Assembly (NCBI GenBank): GCA_050013235.1
Contig: JBEKFQ010000009.1
Location: forward strand, 29,702 to 93,701
DNA from: RH-AL1 sp050013235
GTDB taxonomy: Bacteria > Pseudomonadota > Alphaproteobacteria > Rhizobiales > Beijerinckiaceae
DNA length: 64,000 bases
Direction of reading: 5' to 3'
The notes under the pieces are model-generated. The model was not told the origin of the DNA. It made no database searches and was given only the letters and a program-made list of their open reading frames with translations. The stretch's first letter is position 1; the number at the start of each line of letters is the position of its first letter. Below are positions 26,347 through 35,855 of the stretch, in pieces. A program made the position numbers and the translations under genes.

Positions 26347-28581
26347 ATGTCAGTCTCCATTGCCCCCCGAACATTCCTCGCGAAAAACGGCAACGGGAGT
26401 CAGACCCCATGGTATCCTGGCGCCAACGACACCGGAGGGGCCACCGATGCGAATGATGCGACCGATCCGGCCCTCGACCCGTTCGCCGCCGCATTCCAAG
26501 TGGTCAGTTTCGCCCAGGCCGAGACGGCCGCCTATGTCTTCTTCCCAACGGTAAGCGCCGTCGCAACGGCGACACTGGCGGTCTCCTCGAACGCCGCGCC
26601 GGCGACGGTCTCCACCGTTCCCGCCACGAGCGGAACGGCCGCGGCCTCGTCCTCCACCGTCCCATCGTGGGTGAGCACACTATCCACCGCGTCGATCGCC
26701 GCCGACATGAAAGCCGCCGACGTCAACGGCACCGTCACCTATTCCGGGCTCGAGACCCTGCTCACCGATCTCGACGCGACGCTGACATCCTCCAAGACCT
26801 CGCTCACCTCCGCCGAACTGTCCGACCTCAAGACGATCGCCGCCAATCTCAATAACGGCATGACGACCTCGGCCTATTTGACGGGCATCATGAAAGACCT
26901 CGCCGATGGGAGCGCGGAGAACGCCACTTGGACAGGGGGGGCCGCTTCGTCGATCGCATTGGGCAACCTCACCGCCGGTTCCTCCGCGACGCAGCTCTCC
27001 GATCTCATCGGCAAATGGTTCCTTGGGACCGACCTTCCGAGTTCGAAGGTCATGATGAGTGGCGTTTCCACCTTTTCCGTCTCCTACTCGGCCTCCTCGA
27101 GCCCGCTCTTCGCCGCGTCCGGGCCGAGCATGAACGACGTCAATCAAGGCTATCTCGGCGACTGCTATCTCCTGTCGAGCCTCGCCGAGGTTGCAAAGCA
27201 GAACTCCGGCCTGATCAGCTCGATGTTCACCTCGAATGGAAACAACACGTACGGGGTACGGTTCTACGTCGATGGCGTCGCGGAATATGTCACCGTCAAT
27301 ACTTCCTTGCCGGATGGCGGCGACGTCTTCAATTTCGGCACGGACATCTGGGCTAGCCTCGCGGAGAAAGCCTATGCGCAGCTCCAGACCGGCGGCGCCG
27401 TGACAGGCAACACGGTCAACGACGGCAATTCCTTTTCGACGATCGGTAACGGCGGCTGCCCTGAATACGCCCTCGAGGAGATTACCGGAGCGTCGGCGAT
27501 TACCGACTTCGACGCCTCCAAAAGCTCCTGGACCACCGTCGTCTATAACTCGTCCCTCCAGGAAACGAGCTATTCGTCCGGCAGCTCCACCTCGGCCGTC
27601 CTCAGCACTCTTGCCTCCGACCTCTCAAAGGGCGACGATCTCGTCCTGTCGTCCGATACCAGCGCCACGGACAGCTCCGGAAAGACGACCCTGGTCGCCG
27701 ATCACGCGATGTCGATCTACGGTTACGACAGCACCACGGGCGAACTCGAAATCCGCAATCCCTGGGGCACGGCGGCCGGCCAGACCTGGGACACGACCTT
27801 CGAAGTCAGCCTTACGACGCTGCTTTCCGACGGCGATACCATCACGGCCGACAATGTGGGAACTGGCAGTAGCAGCGTCACGGCCCCGGTCCTGACGGCG
27901 CAGACCGCGACGCAAACCTGGAAGCTCGGACAGGCGGTCGACTTCGTTCTGTCCTCGACGGCCTTTACCGATCCGCAGGCGGAAAAGCTGACCTATTCGG
28001 CCACGCTCTCGACCGGCGCGGCCTTGCCGTCTTGGCTGAGCTTCAACGCGGCCACCGGAACGTTCACCGGAACGGTCCCCAATACCGCCGCCGGACTGAG
28101 CATCAAGGTCACCGCCGCCGACACCAGCGGCCTCTCTTCGTCCGAGACGTTCTCGGTGCTGACGCCCGCGACCGCGCCCGAATTGACGGCGCAGACCGCC
28201 AATCAAAGCTGGAAAACCAACCAGACGGTAAACCTCGCTTTGCCCGCCAGCACTTTCACCGATCCGCAGGCGGAAAAGCTGACTTATACCGCGACACAGG
28301 CCAGCAGCGCGGCGCTTCCGTCATGGTTGAAGTTCAACGCCACGACCGACACGTTCTCGGGCACGGCTCCATCCACGGCCTCCTCGCTCAGCCTCAAGGT
28401 GACGGCCACCGATACCAGCGGCTTGTCGGTATCGGAAACGTTCACCGCGACAATCGCCGCCGCCGCCTCGCAACTGACACAGGCGATCTCGTCGATCCCC
28501 TCGGGCAGTGGTTCCGGCAACGCCGGTCCGGTGCAACTTGTCTCCACGACGACGCCGGTGCTGGTTTCGCCCGCGCATTGA
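26347..28581 (+). CDS. Calpain-like cysteine protease with two Ig-like (cadherin/He_PIG-type) repeats
   Basis: A large secreted-type protein (744 residues from ATG 26347, preceded by AGAGG; 762 from ATG 26293). The first 230 residues are Ala/Ser/Thr-rich. Next comes a C2-family peptidase domain: catalytic Cys in QGYLGDCYLLSSLAEV (TGC at 27163), His in VADHAMSIYGY (CAC at 27703) and Asn in EIRNPWG (AAT at 27757), the order and motif context of calpains. Two roughly 95-residue repeats follow, each with FTDPQAEKLTY and LPSWL.FN motifs, resembling dystroglycan-type cadherin or putative Ig domains. The C-terminal tail is Ser/Gly-rich. There is no Sec signal and no RTX nonapeptide. The type I exporter genes follow directly, so it is the probable cargo (inference). 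Confidence 0.85.
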   Translation: MSVSIAPRTFLAKNGNGSQTPWYPGANDTGGATDANDATDPALDPFAAAFQVVSFAQAETAAYVFFPTVSAVATATLAVSSNAAPATVSTVPATSGTAAASSSTVPSWVSTLSTASIAADMKAADVNGTVTYSGLETLLTDLDATLTSSKTSLTSAELSDLKTIAANLNNGMTTSAYLTGIMKDLADGSAENATWTGGAASSIALGNLTAGSSATQLSDLIGKWFLGTDLPSSKVMMSGVSTFSVSYSASSSPLFAASGPSMNDVNQGYLGDCYLLSSLAEVAKQNSGLISSMFTSNGNNTYGVRFYVDGVAEYVTVNTSLPDGGDVFNFGTDIWASLAEKAYAQLQTGGAVTGNTVNDGNSFSTIGNGGCPEYALEEITGASAITDFDASKSSWTTVVYNSSLQETSYSSGSSTSAVLSTLASDLSKGDDLVLSSDTSATDSSGKTTLVADHAMSIYGYDSTTGELEIRNPWGTAAGQTWDTTFEVSLTTLLSDGDTITADNVGTGSSSVTAPVLTAQTATQTWKLGQAVDFVLSSTAFTDPQAEKLTYSATLSTGAALPSWLSFNAATGTFTGTVPNTAAGLSIKVTAADTSGLSSSETFSVLTPATAPELTAQTANQSWKTNQTVNLALPASTFTDPQAEKLTYTATQASSAALPSWLKFNATTDTFSGTAPSTASSLSLKVTATDTSGLSVSETFTATIAAAASQLTQAISSIPSGSGSGNAGPVQLVSTTTPVLVSPAH

Positions 28582-28719
28582 TCCTGAATTAAAAAGGGCG
28601 GAACGGCTATTCCGGCGTCCCCTTTCGCTGGAATCGAAAATAGATCCCGATGCCGCGGACGATTTTAAGCGCCGCACGGATGGTTAACTCCGCCAAAAGG
28701 AGATTGCCGTACAATACAC

Positions 28720-30858
28720 GTGGACGAAGCGAGGCTTTCGATGCGTGTGTGTTCCGATACTGGCGCCTGGTCGTTGGCGCTTGCCCTCCACCTCATAGGC
28801 ATTGTCGCCGATCCCGCGCGGATTCAGCAGGAAGCCGGCAAGCCGGAATCGCTCGGCGAGGACGATCTGCTACGCGCCGCGCAAAAATTTCCGGTCAAGG
28901 CGAAGACTGTCGCCTCTTCCCTCAAGCGCCTGCCGAAAACGCCTCTACCCGCGCTCGCTTTGCTGCGCTCCGGCGCCTTTGCCGTCATCGGCAAAGTCAC
29001 CGAGGACGGCGTGCTGATCCAAGGGCAAAACGACAGGGCGCCGCGCCTTCTGTCCTTCCCGGAATTCGAGCGCGAATGGTCCGGGCGCATCATTCTCCTC
29101 GCCAAACGCGCCGCTTTGTCCGACACGGCCCGCCGCTTCGACCTCACGTGGTTCTGGGGCGCGGTGCACAAATATCGCGGCGTGCTCTACGAAGTTTTGC
29201 TGACCTCCTTCGTCATCCAGATGTTCGCGCTGGCGACGCCGATGATTTTCCAGACCGTCATCGATAAGGTGCTCGTGCATCGCGGCCTGTCGACGCTCGA
29301 AGTGATGGTCGCCGGCCTCGCCTTGATCGCGATCTTCGAGGCGGTCTTGTCGGGGCTTCGCACCTATCTGTTCTCGCATACCAGCAACCGCATCGACGTC
29401 GAGCTCGGCGCCCGCATCTTCAAACACTTGCTCCGGCTGCCGTTGGCCTATTTCGAGAGCCGCCGCGTCGGCGACAGCGTGGCGCGCGTTCGCGAACTCG
29501 AGACCATCCGGCAGTTCATCACCAGTTCGTCGATCACACTGGTCCTCGACCTCGCCTTTTGCGCGGTCTTCCTGTCGGTCATGTTTGTCTATAGCGCGAC
29601 GCTCTCCTGGATCGTCGTCGGCGCCTTGCCGCTTTACGCGCTATTGTCGATCGCGACGACACCGGCCTTCCGCCGCCGCCTCGACGAAAAATTCCGGCGG
29701 GGCGCCGAAAATCAGGCCTTCCTCGTCGAGAGCGTCACGGGCGTCGAGACCATCAAGGCGATGGCGGTCGAACCGCAGATGCAGCACCGGTGGGAAGAGC
29801 AACTCGCGGCCTATGTCAGTGCTTCGTTCGCGGCGGCGCAGGTCGGCAACTGGGCAACGCAGACCGCCAATCTTCTCAACAAAGGCGTCGGTGCGCTCAC
29901 CCTGTTTCTCGGCGCGGGCCTCGTCATTGCCAACAAACTCACGGTCGGCGAACTCGTCGCCTTCAACATGCTCGCCGCGCAAGTGAGCGGACCGGTCTTA
30001 CGGCTCGTGCAAGTCTGGCAGGATTTCCATCAGGTGCGCCTGTCGGTCGAGCGCCTGGGCGATATTCTCAATACGCCCGTGGAGCAGAACATGGCCAGCG
30101 CGCAGGCCAGTCAGGCGCCCCTCGAAGGCTTGATCGAATTCGACCGGGTGACCTTCCGCTATAGCCTCAACGGCCAACCGGTCTTGCGCGACGTCAGCCT
30201 GAAGATTCCCGCCGGTCAGGTGGTCGGGATCGTCGGCCCCTCGGGCTCCGGCAAAAGCACGATCGCCAAGCTGGCGCAGCGCCTTTACCAGCCCGAAGCG
30301 GGCCGCGTGCTGATCGATGGCGTCGACGCCGCCGTGCTCGATCCGTCTTGGCTGCGCCGCCAGATTGGCGTCGTGCTGCAGGAGAATATTCTGTTCAACC
30401 GCTCGGTTCGCGAGAATATCGCGCTCGCCGATCAAGCGCTGCCGATGGATCGTGTGGTTGCCGCGGCAAAACTCGCCGGCGCGCATGATTTCATCTGCAA
30501 AATGCCGCAGGGTTACGACACGCCCATCGGCGAGCGCGGCGTCTCGCTGTCTGGCGGGCAACGCCAGCGCATCGCCATCGCCCGCGCGCTGGTTGGCGAT
30601 CCTCGCGTGCTGATTTTCGACGAGGCGACATCGGCCCTCGATTATGAATCCGAAAGCGTGATTCAGGCCAATATGCGCGACATCGTGAAGGGCCGCACGG
30701 TGCTGATCATCGCCCACCGGCTATCCACCGTGCGCAGCGCCGATCGCATTCTGACCATAGAAGATGGAATGATCGTCGAGGATGGCGCGCATGAGCAACT
30801 GGTCGCCCACGGCGGCCGCTACGCCAATCTGCACATGATCCAGTCCGCCGGCCGCTGA
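28720..30858 (+). CDS. Type I secretion ABC transporter/ATPase (HlyB/RtxB-like)
   Basis: A 712-residue exporter: an N-terminal C39-like domain (residues 1-130) in which the peptidase Cys is absent (DTGAWSLALALHLIGI), as in HlyB-type non-cleaving exporters; six transmembrane helices (about 155-430) beginning with FWGAVHKYRGVLYEVLLTSF; and a nucleotide-binding domain with Walker A GPSGSGKSTIAKL, signature LSGGQRQRIAIARAL, Walker B VLIFDEATSALD and H-loop IIAHRLSTV. It should move an unfolded protein across both membranes together with the HlyD-like protein 8 bp downstream and a TolC-type factor encoded elsewhere. The GTG at 28720 or ATG at 28741 may be the start. Confidence 0.92.
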   Translation: MDEARLSMRVCSDTGAWSLALALHLIGIVADPARIQQEAGKPESLGEDDLLRAAQKFPVKAKTVASSLKRLPKTPLPALALLRSGAFAVIGKVTEDGVLIQGQNDRAPRLLSFPEFEREWSGRIILLAKRAALSDTARRFDLTWFWGAVHKYRGVLYEVLLTSFVIQMFALATPMIFQTVIDKVLVHRGLSTLEVMVAGLALIAIFEAVLSGLRTYLFSHTSNRIDVELGARIFKHLLRLPLAYFESRRVGDSVARVRELETIRQFITSSSITLVLDLAFCAVFLSVMFVYSATLSWIVVGALPLYALLSIATTPAFRRRLDEKFRRGAENQAFLVESVTGVETIKAMAVEPQMQHRWEEQLAAYVSASFAAAQVGNWATQTANLLNKGVGALTLFLGAGLVIANKLTVGELVAFNMLAAQVSGPVLRLVQVWQDFHQVRLSVERLGDILNTPVEQNMASAQASQAPLEGLIEFDRVTFRYSLNGQPVLRDVSLKIPAGQVVGIVGPSGSGKSTIAKLAQRLYQPEAGRVLIDGVDAAVLDPSWLRRQIGVVLQENILFNRSVRENIALADQALPMDRVVAAAKLAGAHDFICKMPQGYDTPIGERGVSLSGGQRQRIAIARALVGDPRVLIFDEATSALDYESESVIQANMRDIVKGRTVLIIAHRLSTVRSADRILTIEDGMIVEDGAHEQLVAHGGRYANLHMIQSAGR

Positions 30859-30865
30859 GGAGACA

Positions 30866-32293
30866 ATGCCGATGCAAAACCGGTCCCCGCTCCTGCGCCT
30901 CGTAAAATCCGGCACTTTCCATGCCGATGAACGCGCCTTCCTGCCCGCCGCTCTGGAAGTGATGGAAACGCCGCCTAGCCCGCTGGGCCGCAAGACCGCC
31001 TATGTGCTCTGCCTAGCCGCCTTGGCGGGCCTTGCCTGGGCGACATTCGGCAAGGTCGATATTGTCGCCGTCGCCAGCGGGAAAGTCGTTTCGCACAAGC
31101 GGACGCAGGTCGTGCAGCCGTTCGAAACGGCAAGTGTCAAGGCTCTGCTCGTCAGGCCCGGCCAACAAGTGCATGCGGGCGATCCGCTGATCGAACTCGA
31201 TTCGACGGCTGCTTCGGCCGAACGCGATCACGCGCAAAACGATCTCGCCGCGGCTTTGCTCGACCAAATGCGCCTGACCGCCTTTCTCGATGGATCGGCC
31301 TCGGCGGCGTTCGATACCATCGCCAACACGTCGCCACTGGAACGCGAACGCGCGCAGGCGCAATTGACCGCGCAGACTGCGGGCCGCGCCAGCCAGCTCG
31401 CCAACCTAATGCAGGAAAAACTGCAGCGGCAAGCCGAGCGTAAATCCTTGCAGCAGACGAGCGCCAAGATCGAACAGACCTTGCCCATGGTCGCGGAGCG
31501 CGCCGACATCCGTATCAAATCCGCGGCCATGGGCAATTCATCGGTTCTGGCCAAACTGGAAAGCGAGCAATTGCTGGTCGAGACGCGCGCCGAACTCGAA
31601 ATCACACGCTCCAAGACCGCCTCGCTCGACGCCGCCATCGATGGTCTCGACCAGAAAATCACCGCGACCGAAGCGGAAATCCGCACCAACGCCATGTCGG
31701 ATTTTAGCAAGGCTCAGGACCGCGCGCGCGCCGCCCGGGAATCGCTAGCCAAGGCCACGCGCCGTGCCGAGTTGCAAACCTTGCGGGCGCCGATCGACGG
31801 AACGGTGCAACAAATGCACGTCGCCAGCATTGGGAGCGTCGTCACACCGGCCCAGCAATTGCTGTCGATCGCACCGGACGACGATCGGATCGAAATCGAG
31901 GCGGTGCTCGAAAATCGCGACATCGGTTTTGTCACGGCGGGACAGGCCGTCGAACTCAAAATCGAGGCCTTCCCCTTCACGCGCTACGGTCTGCTGAAAG
32001 GGGCGGTCCTGTCGGTCGACCACGACGCCGAAGCCGTGCCCGTCAACCAGTCGAGCGTTCAGGGCGCGCAGCGCATCGCCGACGAAACCGACAATGTCGA
32101 GGCGAGCGAGCGCCTACGCTATACCGTGCATATCGCGGTCCAAACGGGGACGCTCGACGTTGACGGCCGCGTGGCGAATATGCTGCCGGGCATGTCGGTG
32201 AAGGCGGAAATCCTGACGGGCAAGCGCCGGATCATCGCCTTCCTGCTGGCCCCTCTGCGCGAACATATGCACGATTCCCTGCGCGAACGCTAA
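30866..32293 (+). CDS. Type I secretion membrane fusion protein (HlyD family)
   Basis: A 475-residue periplasmic adaptor. One transmembrane segment near residues 47-65 is followed by the HlyD entry motif (VDIVAVASGKVVSHKRTQVVQ), a lipoyl half (VRPGQQVHAGDPLIELDS), a long coiled-coil region (about 115-300) and the closing lipoyl half (LRAPIDGTVQQMHVASIGSVV). A C-terminal beta domain ends with MLPGMSVKAEILTGKR, the standard HlyD ending. A good ribosome-binding site (GAGGAG) precedes the ATG. It is paired with the ABC exporter upstream and presumably docks with a TolC-like protein. Confidence 0.92.
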   Translation: MPMQNRSPLLRLVKSGTFHADERAFLPAALEVMETPPSPLGRKTAYVLCLAALAGLAWATFGKVDIVAVASGKVVSHKRTQVVQPFETASVKALLVRPGQQVHAGDPLIELDSTAASAERDHAQNDLAAALLDQMRLTAFLDGSASAAFDTIANTSPLERERAQAQLTAQTAGRASQLANLMQEKLQRQAERKSLQQTSAKIEQTLPMVAERADIRIKSAAMGNSSVLAKLESEQLLVETRAELEITRSKTASLDAAIDGLDQKITATEAEIRTNAMSDFSKAQDRARAARESLAKATRRAELQTLRAPIDGTVQQMHVASIGSVVTPAQQLLSIAPDDDRIEIEAVLENRDIGFVTAGQAVELKIEAFPFTRYGLLKGAVLSVDHDAEAVPVNQSSVQGAQRIADETDNVEASERLRYTVHIAVQTGTLDVDGRVANMLPGMSVKAEILTGKRRIIAFLLAPLREHMHDSLRER

Positions 32294-32641
32294 AAGCGTG
32301 CCCCCTGCCCGGATTTGAATGCAAGAAAGCGGGAAGCCCCTTGGTCAGCCCGTTGTTGATATTTTTCGCGACTCCGGTCAAAATCCCCGTCGTATAAATG
32401 TAATATATTTCCTAAACTTTCGCTATTCCCTAATGGCATTGAAATGGCTTGATAATAAGCAGAATAAAGAGCCCACCAAAATTTGATCCACGTCAATGAT
32501 TGAACTCCCCCGGTCTTTATGCTTCACATATAAGCAAGCGGCTTCCAGACCTCTCCCGCGATTTAACCCGCGATAGGTGTGGCACGGACGATCGCATCAG
32601 AGCATGGTTTTCGAATAAACCATTTAGAGGAGTCTTTCAAA
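32294..32641. other. Regulatory region of the PHA/acetate operon
   Basis: A 348-bp gap without a gene between the type I secretion genes and the PHA synthase. It is AT-rich between about 32390 and 32480 and holds the FixK/FNR-type box at 32483-32496. Confidence 0.6.
32483..32496 (+). promoter_or_regulatory. FixK/FNR-type box
   Basis: TTGATCCACGTCAA matches the TTGA-N6-TCAA pattern bound by FNR/FixK/Anr regulators. It lies about 146 bp before the PHA synthase start and is the only such match I saw upstream of this operon. Low-oxygen activation of the downstream phaC - MaoC/PTA - ackA operon is inferred. Confidence 0.65.
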
Positions 32642-34447
32642 ATGCTGGATAAACCAGCGCCTGTTCAAGACGCCCTCTTGCCGCCGGGGACTCTGCAGCC
32701 CGCGCCCGCGATTGCGCCGCCTGTTCAAGACGCGCTCGTGCCGGCAAAGACTCCGGCGCCCGTGCCCGCGGTTACGCCGCATGATCTCGACCGTATCTTG
32801 CACGTCTTACAAAGCCGCTTCACCGCCGGCCGGTCGCCAAGCACGGAGCCCATCGCCTTTCTCGATTGGGCGGCCCATGCCGCGGATGCGCCGTTTCAGA
32901 TGAGCGCCCTTGGCTTTAAGGCCTTCCATCAATGGCTCCGGCTTGCCGCGGCGGCGATCTCCCACGAACCTGTCATCAAGCCCCATCCCGACGACCGGCG
33001 CTTCGCCAGTGCCGCTTGGCGGGACAGGCCCTACGATCTCCTGACACAGGCCGTTCTTCTAGGCGAGGAATGGGTCGAGAGCGTCGTCCAAACACCAGGC
33101 GGAGTGGATAAGCACAACCGCGAAATCGTCGCCTTTACCGTAAGGCAATGGCTCGATTTCATCTCGCCCTCGAACATCCCGTGGCTCAATCCGGAAGTGA
33201 TCGAAGCGACCTGGTCGACCCAGGGTAGAAACCTCGTTACCGGACTGAACAATGCCCTGCGGGAACAATTTGCCGGCGTTTCGACCAAGCGGGATTTCAC
33301 CGTTGGCGTGGATCTCGCGGCAACGCCCGGCAAGGTCGTGTTTCGTAACGAATTGATCGAGCTGATCCAATATGCTCCCACGACTCCGGTCGTCGGCGCC
33401 GAGCCCGTGCTGATCGTACCCGCTTGGATCATGAAATATTATATTCTCGATCTCTCTCCAGCAAATTCCCTCATCCGCTGGCTGGTGAGCGAGGGACATA
33501 CGGTTTTTGCGATTTCATGGCGCAATCCCGGCGCGGAAATGCGCGACACGCCGTTCGACGCTTATCGCGAGAAAGGCGTGATGGCTGCCATCGCCGCGAT
33601 TGATACCATTTGCGGTCACGCCAAAATTCACGCGACCGGCTATTGCCTTGGCGGCACGTTGCTAACAATCGCGGCCGCCGCCATGGCTCGCGACGGCGAC
33701 GACAGACTCGCGAGCCTGACGTTATTCGCGGCCCAAACAGATTTCACTGAAGCCGGCGAGCTGCAACTCTTCATCACCGAGGATCAGCTCGATTTCCTCA
33801 ATGATGTCATGCATGCGCAAGGCTATCTCGACAGCTCGCAAATGGCCGGCGCTTTCGCGATGCTGCGCTCAAACGACCTCGTTTGGGCTCACGCGATCCG
33901 CGATTATCTTCTCGGCGAGCATGACGCACCCAACGATCTCATGTTCTGGAATGCCGATGGCACCCGGCTCCCGGCGCGCATGCATATCGAATATTTGCGG
34001 CATATGTTCCTGAATAACGATCTTGCGGAAGGACGTTTCCAAGCCGGAAGCCGGCCCGTCGAAATCGAGGACATCAAGCTTCCGATTTTCGTCGTGAGCA
34101 CGGAACACGATCACATCGCGCCTTGGCGTTCGGTCTTCAAGCTGCATATACTGAATAGCGGCGACGTGACCTTCGTTCTGACCTCCGGCGGTCATAATGC
34201 CGGGATTGTCAGCGAGCCGGGACATGCTGGGAGACATTTCCGCATTGGCACGCGCGCGGCCGGCACCCGGACGCGCGGCCCGGACGAATGGCAACACGAT
34301 ACGCCAGTCCAAGAGGGGTCTTGGTGGCTCGCGTGGAACGAGTGGCTCAACCTCCATTCCGGCCCGCGCATCGCGCCACCGGCGATGGGAGCGCTCGGCT
34401 ATGCGCCGCTTTGCGACGCACCTGGCACTTACGTTCGCGAGGCTTAG
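32642..34447 (+). CDS. phaC: Class I poly(3-hydroxyalkanoate) synthase
   Basis: A 601-residue polymerase that joins (R)-3-hydroxyacyl-CoA units into polyhydroxyalkanoate at granule surfaces. The lipase-like box GYCLGGT carries the catalytic Cys335; the Asp (VVSTEHDHIAPW) and His (TSGGHNAGIV) of the triad are visible, as is the conserved VPAWIMKYYILDLSPANSL. The N-terminus has an unusual Pro/Ala-rich imperfect duplication (PVQDALLP / PVQDALVP). The start is ATG 32642 with GAGGAG upstream. No phaA/phaB accompanies it; instead it is followed, three bases later, by a MaoC-PTA fusion and acetate kinase, suggesting a low-oxygen carbon overflow operon behind the FixK-type box. Confidence 0.93.
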   Translation: MLDKPAPVQDALLPPGTLQPAPAIAPPVQDALVPAKTPAPVPAVTPHDLDRILHVLQSRFTAGRSPSTEPIAFLDWAAHAADAPFQMSALGFKAFHQWLRLAAAAISHEPVIKPHPDDRRFASAAWRDRPYDLLTQAVLLGEEWVESVVQTPGGVDKHNREIVAFTVRQWLDFISPSNIPWLNPEVIEATWSTQGRNLVTGLNNALREQFAGVSTKRDFTVGVDLAATPGKVVFRNELIELIQYAPTTPVVGAEPVLIVPAWIMKYYILDLSPANSLIRWLVSEGHTVFAISWRNPGAEMRDTPFDAYREKGVMAAIAAIDTICGHAKIHATGYCLGGTLLTIAAAAMARDGDDRLASLTLFAAQTDFTEAGELQLFITEDQLDFLNDVMHAQGYLDSSQMAGAFAMLRSNDLVWAHAIRDYLLGEHDAPNDLMFWNADGTRLPARMHIEYLRHMFLNNDLAEGRFQAGSRPVEIEDIKLPIFVVSTEHDHIAPWRSVFKLHILNSGDVTFVLTSGGHNAGIVSEPGHAGRHFRIGTRAAGTRTRGPDEWQHDTPVQEGSWWLAWNEWLNLHSGPRIAPPAMGALGYAPLCDAPGTYVREA

Positions 34448-34450
34448 GGC

Positions 34451-35854
34451 ATGCAGGAAACGGGTCTGGATGCCTTTATCGAGAACATTACCTTCGACGA
34501 ATTGAAAATCGGCGATAGCGCCAGTCTCTCGCATCTCGTCATGCAACGCGACATCGATCTTTTCGCGGCGGCGACCGGCGATGTGAACCCCGCCCATGTC
34601 GATCCGGTCTATGCCGAGACCGATATGTTTCATCACATTATCATTCACGGCATGTGGGGCGGTGGCCTCATCTCCGCCGTGCTCGGCACCAAACTGCCGG
34701 GTCCAGGAACCATCTATCTCGGTCAGGAACTGCGCTTCCTCCGTCCGGTGAGCATCGGCGACACCATCACGGCGTCGCTGACTTTGCGCGAGAAGAATCC
34801 AGACAATCGCGATATTGTCCTCGATTGTCTGTGTACCAACCAGAATGGCGAGGCGGTGATTACGGGAACGGCACAGGCCCGTGCCCCGGTTGAAAAAGTC
34901 CGGCGGCCCAGGGTCGCTCTCCCTTATGTCCGTTTCAGCCGGCACGATGGCGCGCGCCTTTTGTTGGACCGCGCCGCCGGAGGCAAAGCCATTGTCACGG
35001 CTGTCGTGCATCCAACCGATGCGGCGGCCTTGCACGGCGCGTTGGACGCGGCGGCGGCAGGTTTGATCACGCCTGTCCTCATCGGGCCCGCGGCGTCGAT
35101 CGAAGCGGCCGCCAAGAGCGCCGGCATCGATATTGCTGCATTCCGCGTGATCGATACGCAGGACGCGGCCGAAGCAGCGGAAAAAGCGGTTGCCTTGGTG
35201 CGCTGCGGCGAAGCGGGCTTGCTGATGAAGGGCAATCTCCACACTGATATCATGATGCATGCCGTGGTTGCCACGCAAACCGGTTTGCGCACGGCACGGC
35301 GGATCAGCCATGTCTACCTCATGGACGTGCCGGATTATCCGCGCCCGCTGCTTCTGACGGATGCGGCCATCAACATCACGCCCTCGCTGGCGGATAAGGT
35401 GGACATCATCCAAAACGCTATCGGCCTCGCGCATGTGCTTGGCATTACGCAGCCCCGCGTCGCGATCCTCGCGGCTGTCGAAACGGTCAATCCGGAAATG
35501 AAAGCCACGCTCGACGCCTCGGCTCTGTGCAAGATGGCCGATCGCGGACAGATTACCGGTGCTTTGCTCGATGGCCCCCTAGGATTCGACAATGCCGTCA
35601 GCGAGGCCGCCGCGAAGGAAAAAGGGATTGTCTCAAACGTTGCCGGGCGGGCGGATATTCTCGTGGTGCCTGACCTCGAAGCGGGCAATATGTTGGCGAA
35701 GCAGCTCACCTTTCTGTCCGGAGCGGATGCCGCCGGTTTGGTCTTGGGCGCGCGCGTGCCCATTATCCTCACCAGCCGGGCCGATAGCGCGAGCACGCGG
35801 CTTGCCTCCTGCGCCTTGGGCGTGCTGGTAGCCCGCTTTAACGAGAAAATATGA
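34451..35854 (+). CDS. Bifunctional enoyl-CoA hydratase (MaoC) / phosphate acetyltransferase
   Basis: A 467-residue fusion. The N-terminal hot-dog MaoC domain (about residues 8-140) shows FAAATGDVNPAHVDP and IIHGMWGGGLISAVLG, including the hydratase Asp/His pair. The C-terminal phosphotransacetylase/phosphotransbutyrylase domain (about 165-465) interconverts acyl-CoA and acyl-phosphate, with VRCGEAGLLMKGNLHTD, a proline-rich ALLDGPLGFDNAVS and EAGNMLAKQLTFL motifs. This fused enzyme type is known in alphaproteobacteria. It links to the acetate kinase encoded one base downstream (acyl-CoA to acyl-phosphate to acid plus ATP) and to the PHA synthase upstream by providing hydroxyacyl-CoA or draining acetyl-CoA. 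Confidence 0.92.
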   Translation: MQETGLDAFIENITFDELKIGDSASLSHLVMQRDIDLFAAATGDVNPAHVDPVYAETDMFHHIIIHGMWGGGLISAVLGTKLPGPGTIYLGQELRFLRPVSIGDTITASLTLREKNPDNRDIVLDCLCTNQNGEAVITGTAQARAPVEKVRRPRVALPYVRFSRHDGARLLLDRAAGGKAIVTAVVHPTDAAALHGALDAAAAGLITPVLIGPAASIEAAAKSAGIDIAAFRVIDTQDAAEAAEKAVALVRCGEAGLLMKGNLHTDIMMHAVVATQTGLRTARRISHVYLMDVPDYPRPLLLTDAAINITPSLADKVDIIQNAIGLAHVLGITQPRVAILAAVETVNPEMKATLDASALCKMADRGQITGALLDGPLGFDNAVSEAAAKEKGIVSNVAGRADILVVPDLEAGNMLAKQLTFLSGADAAGLVLGARVPIILTSRADSASTRLASCALGVLVARFNEKI

Positions 35855-35855
35855 C

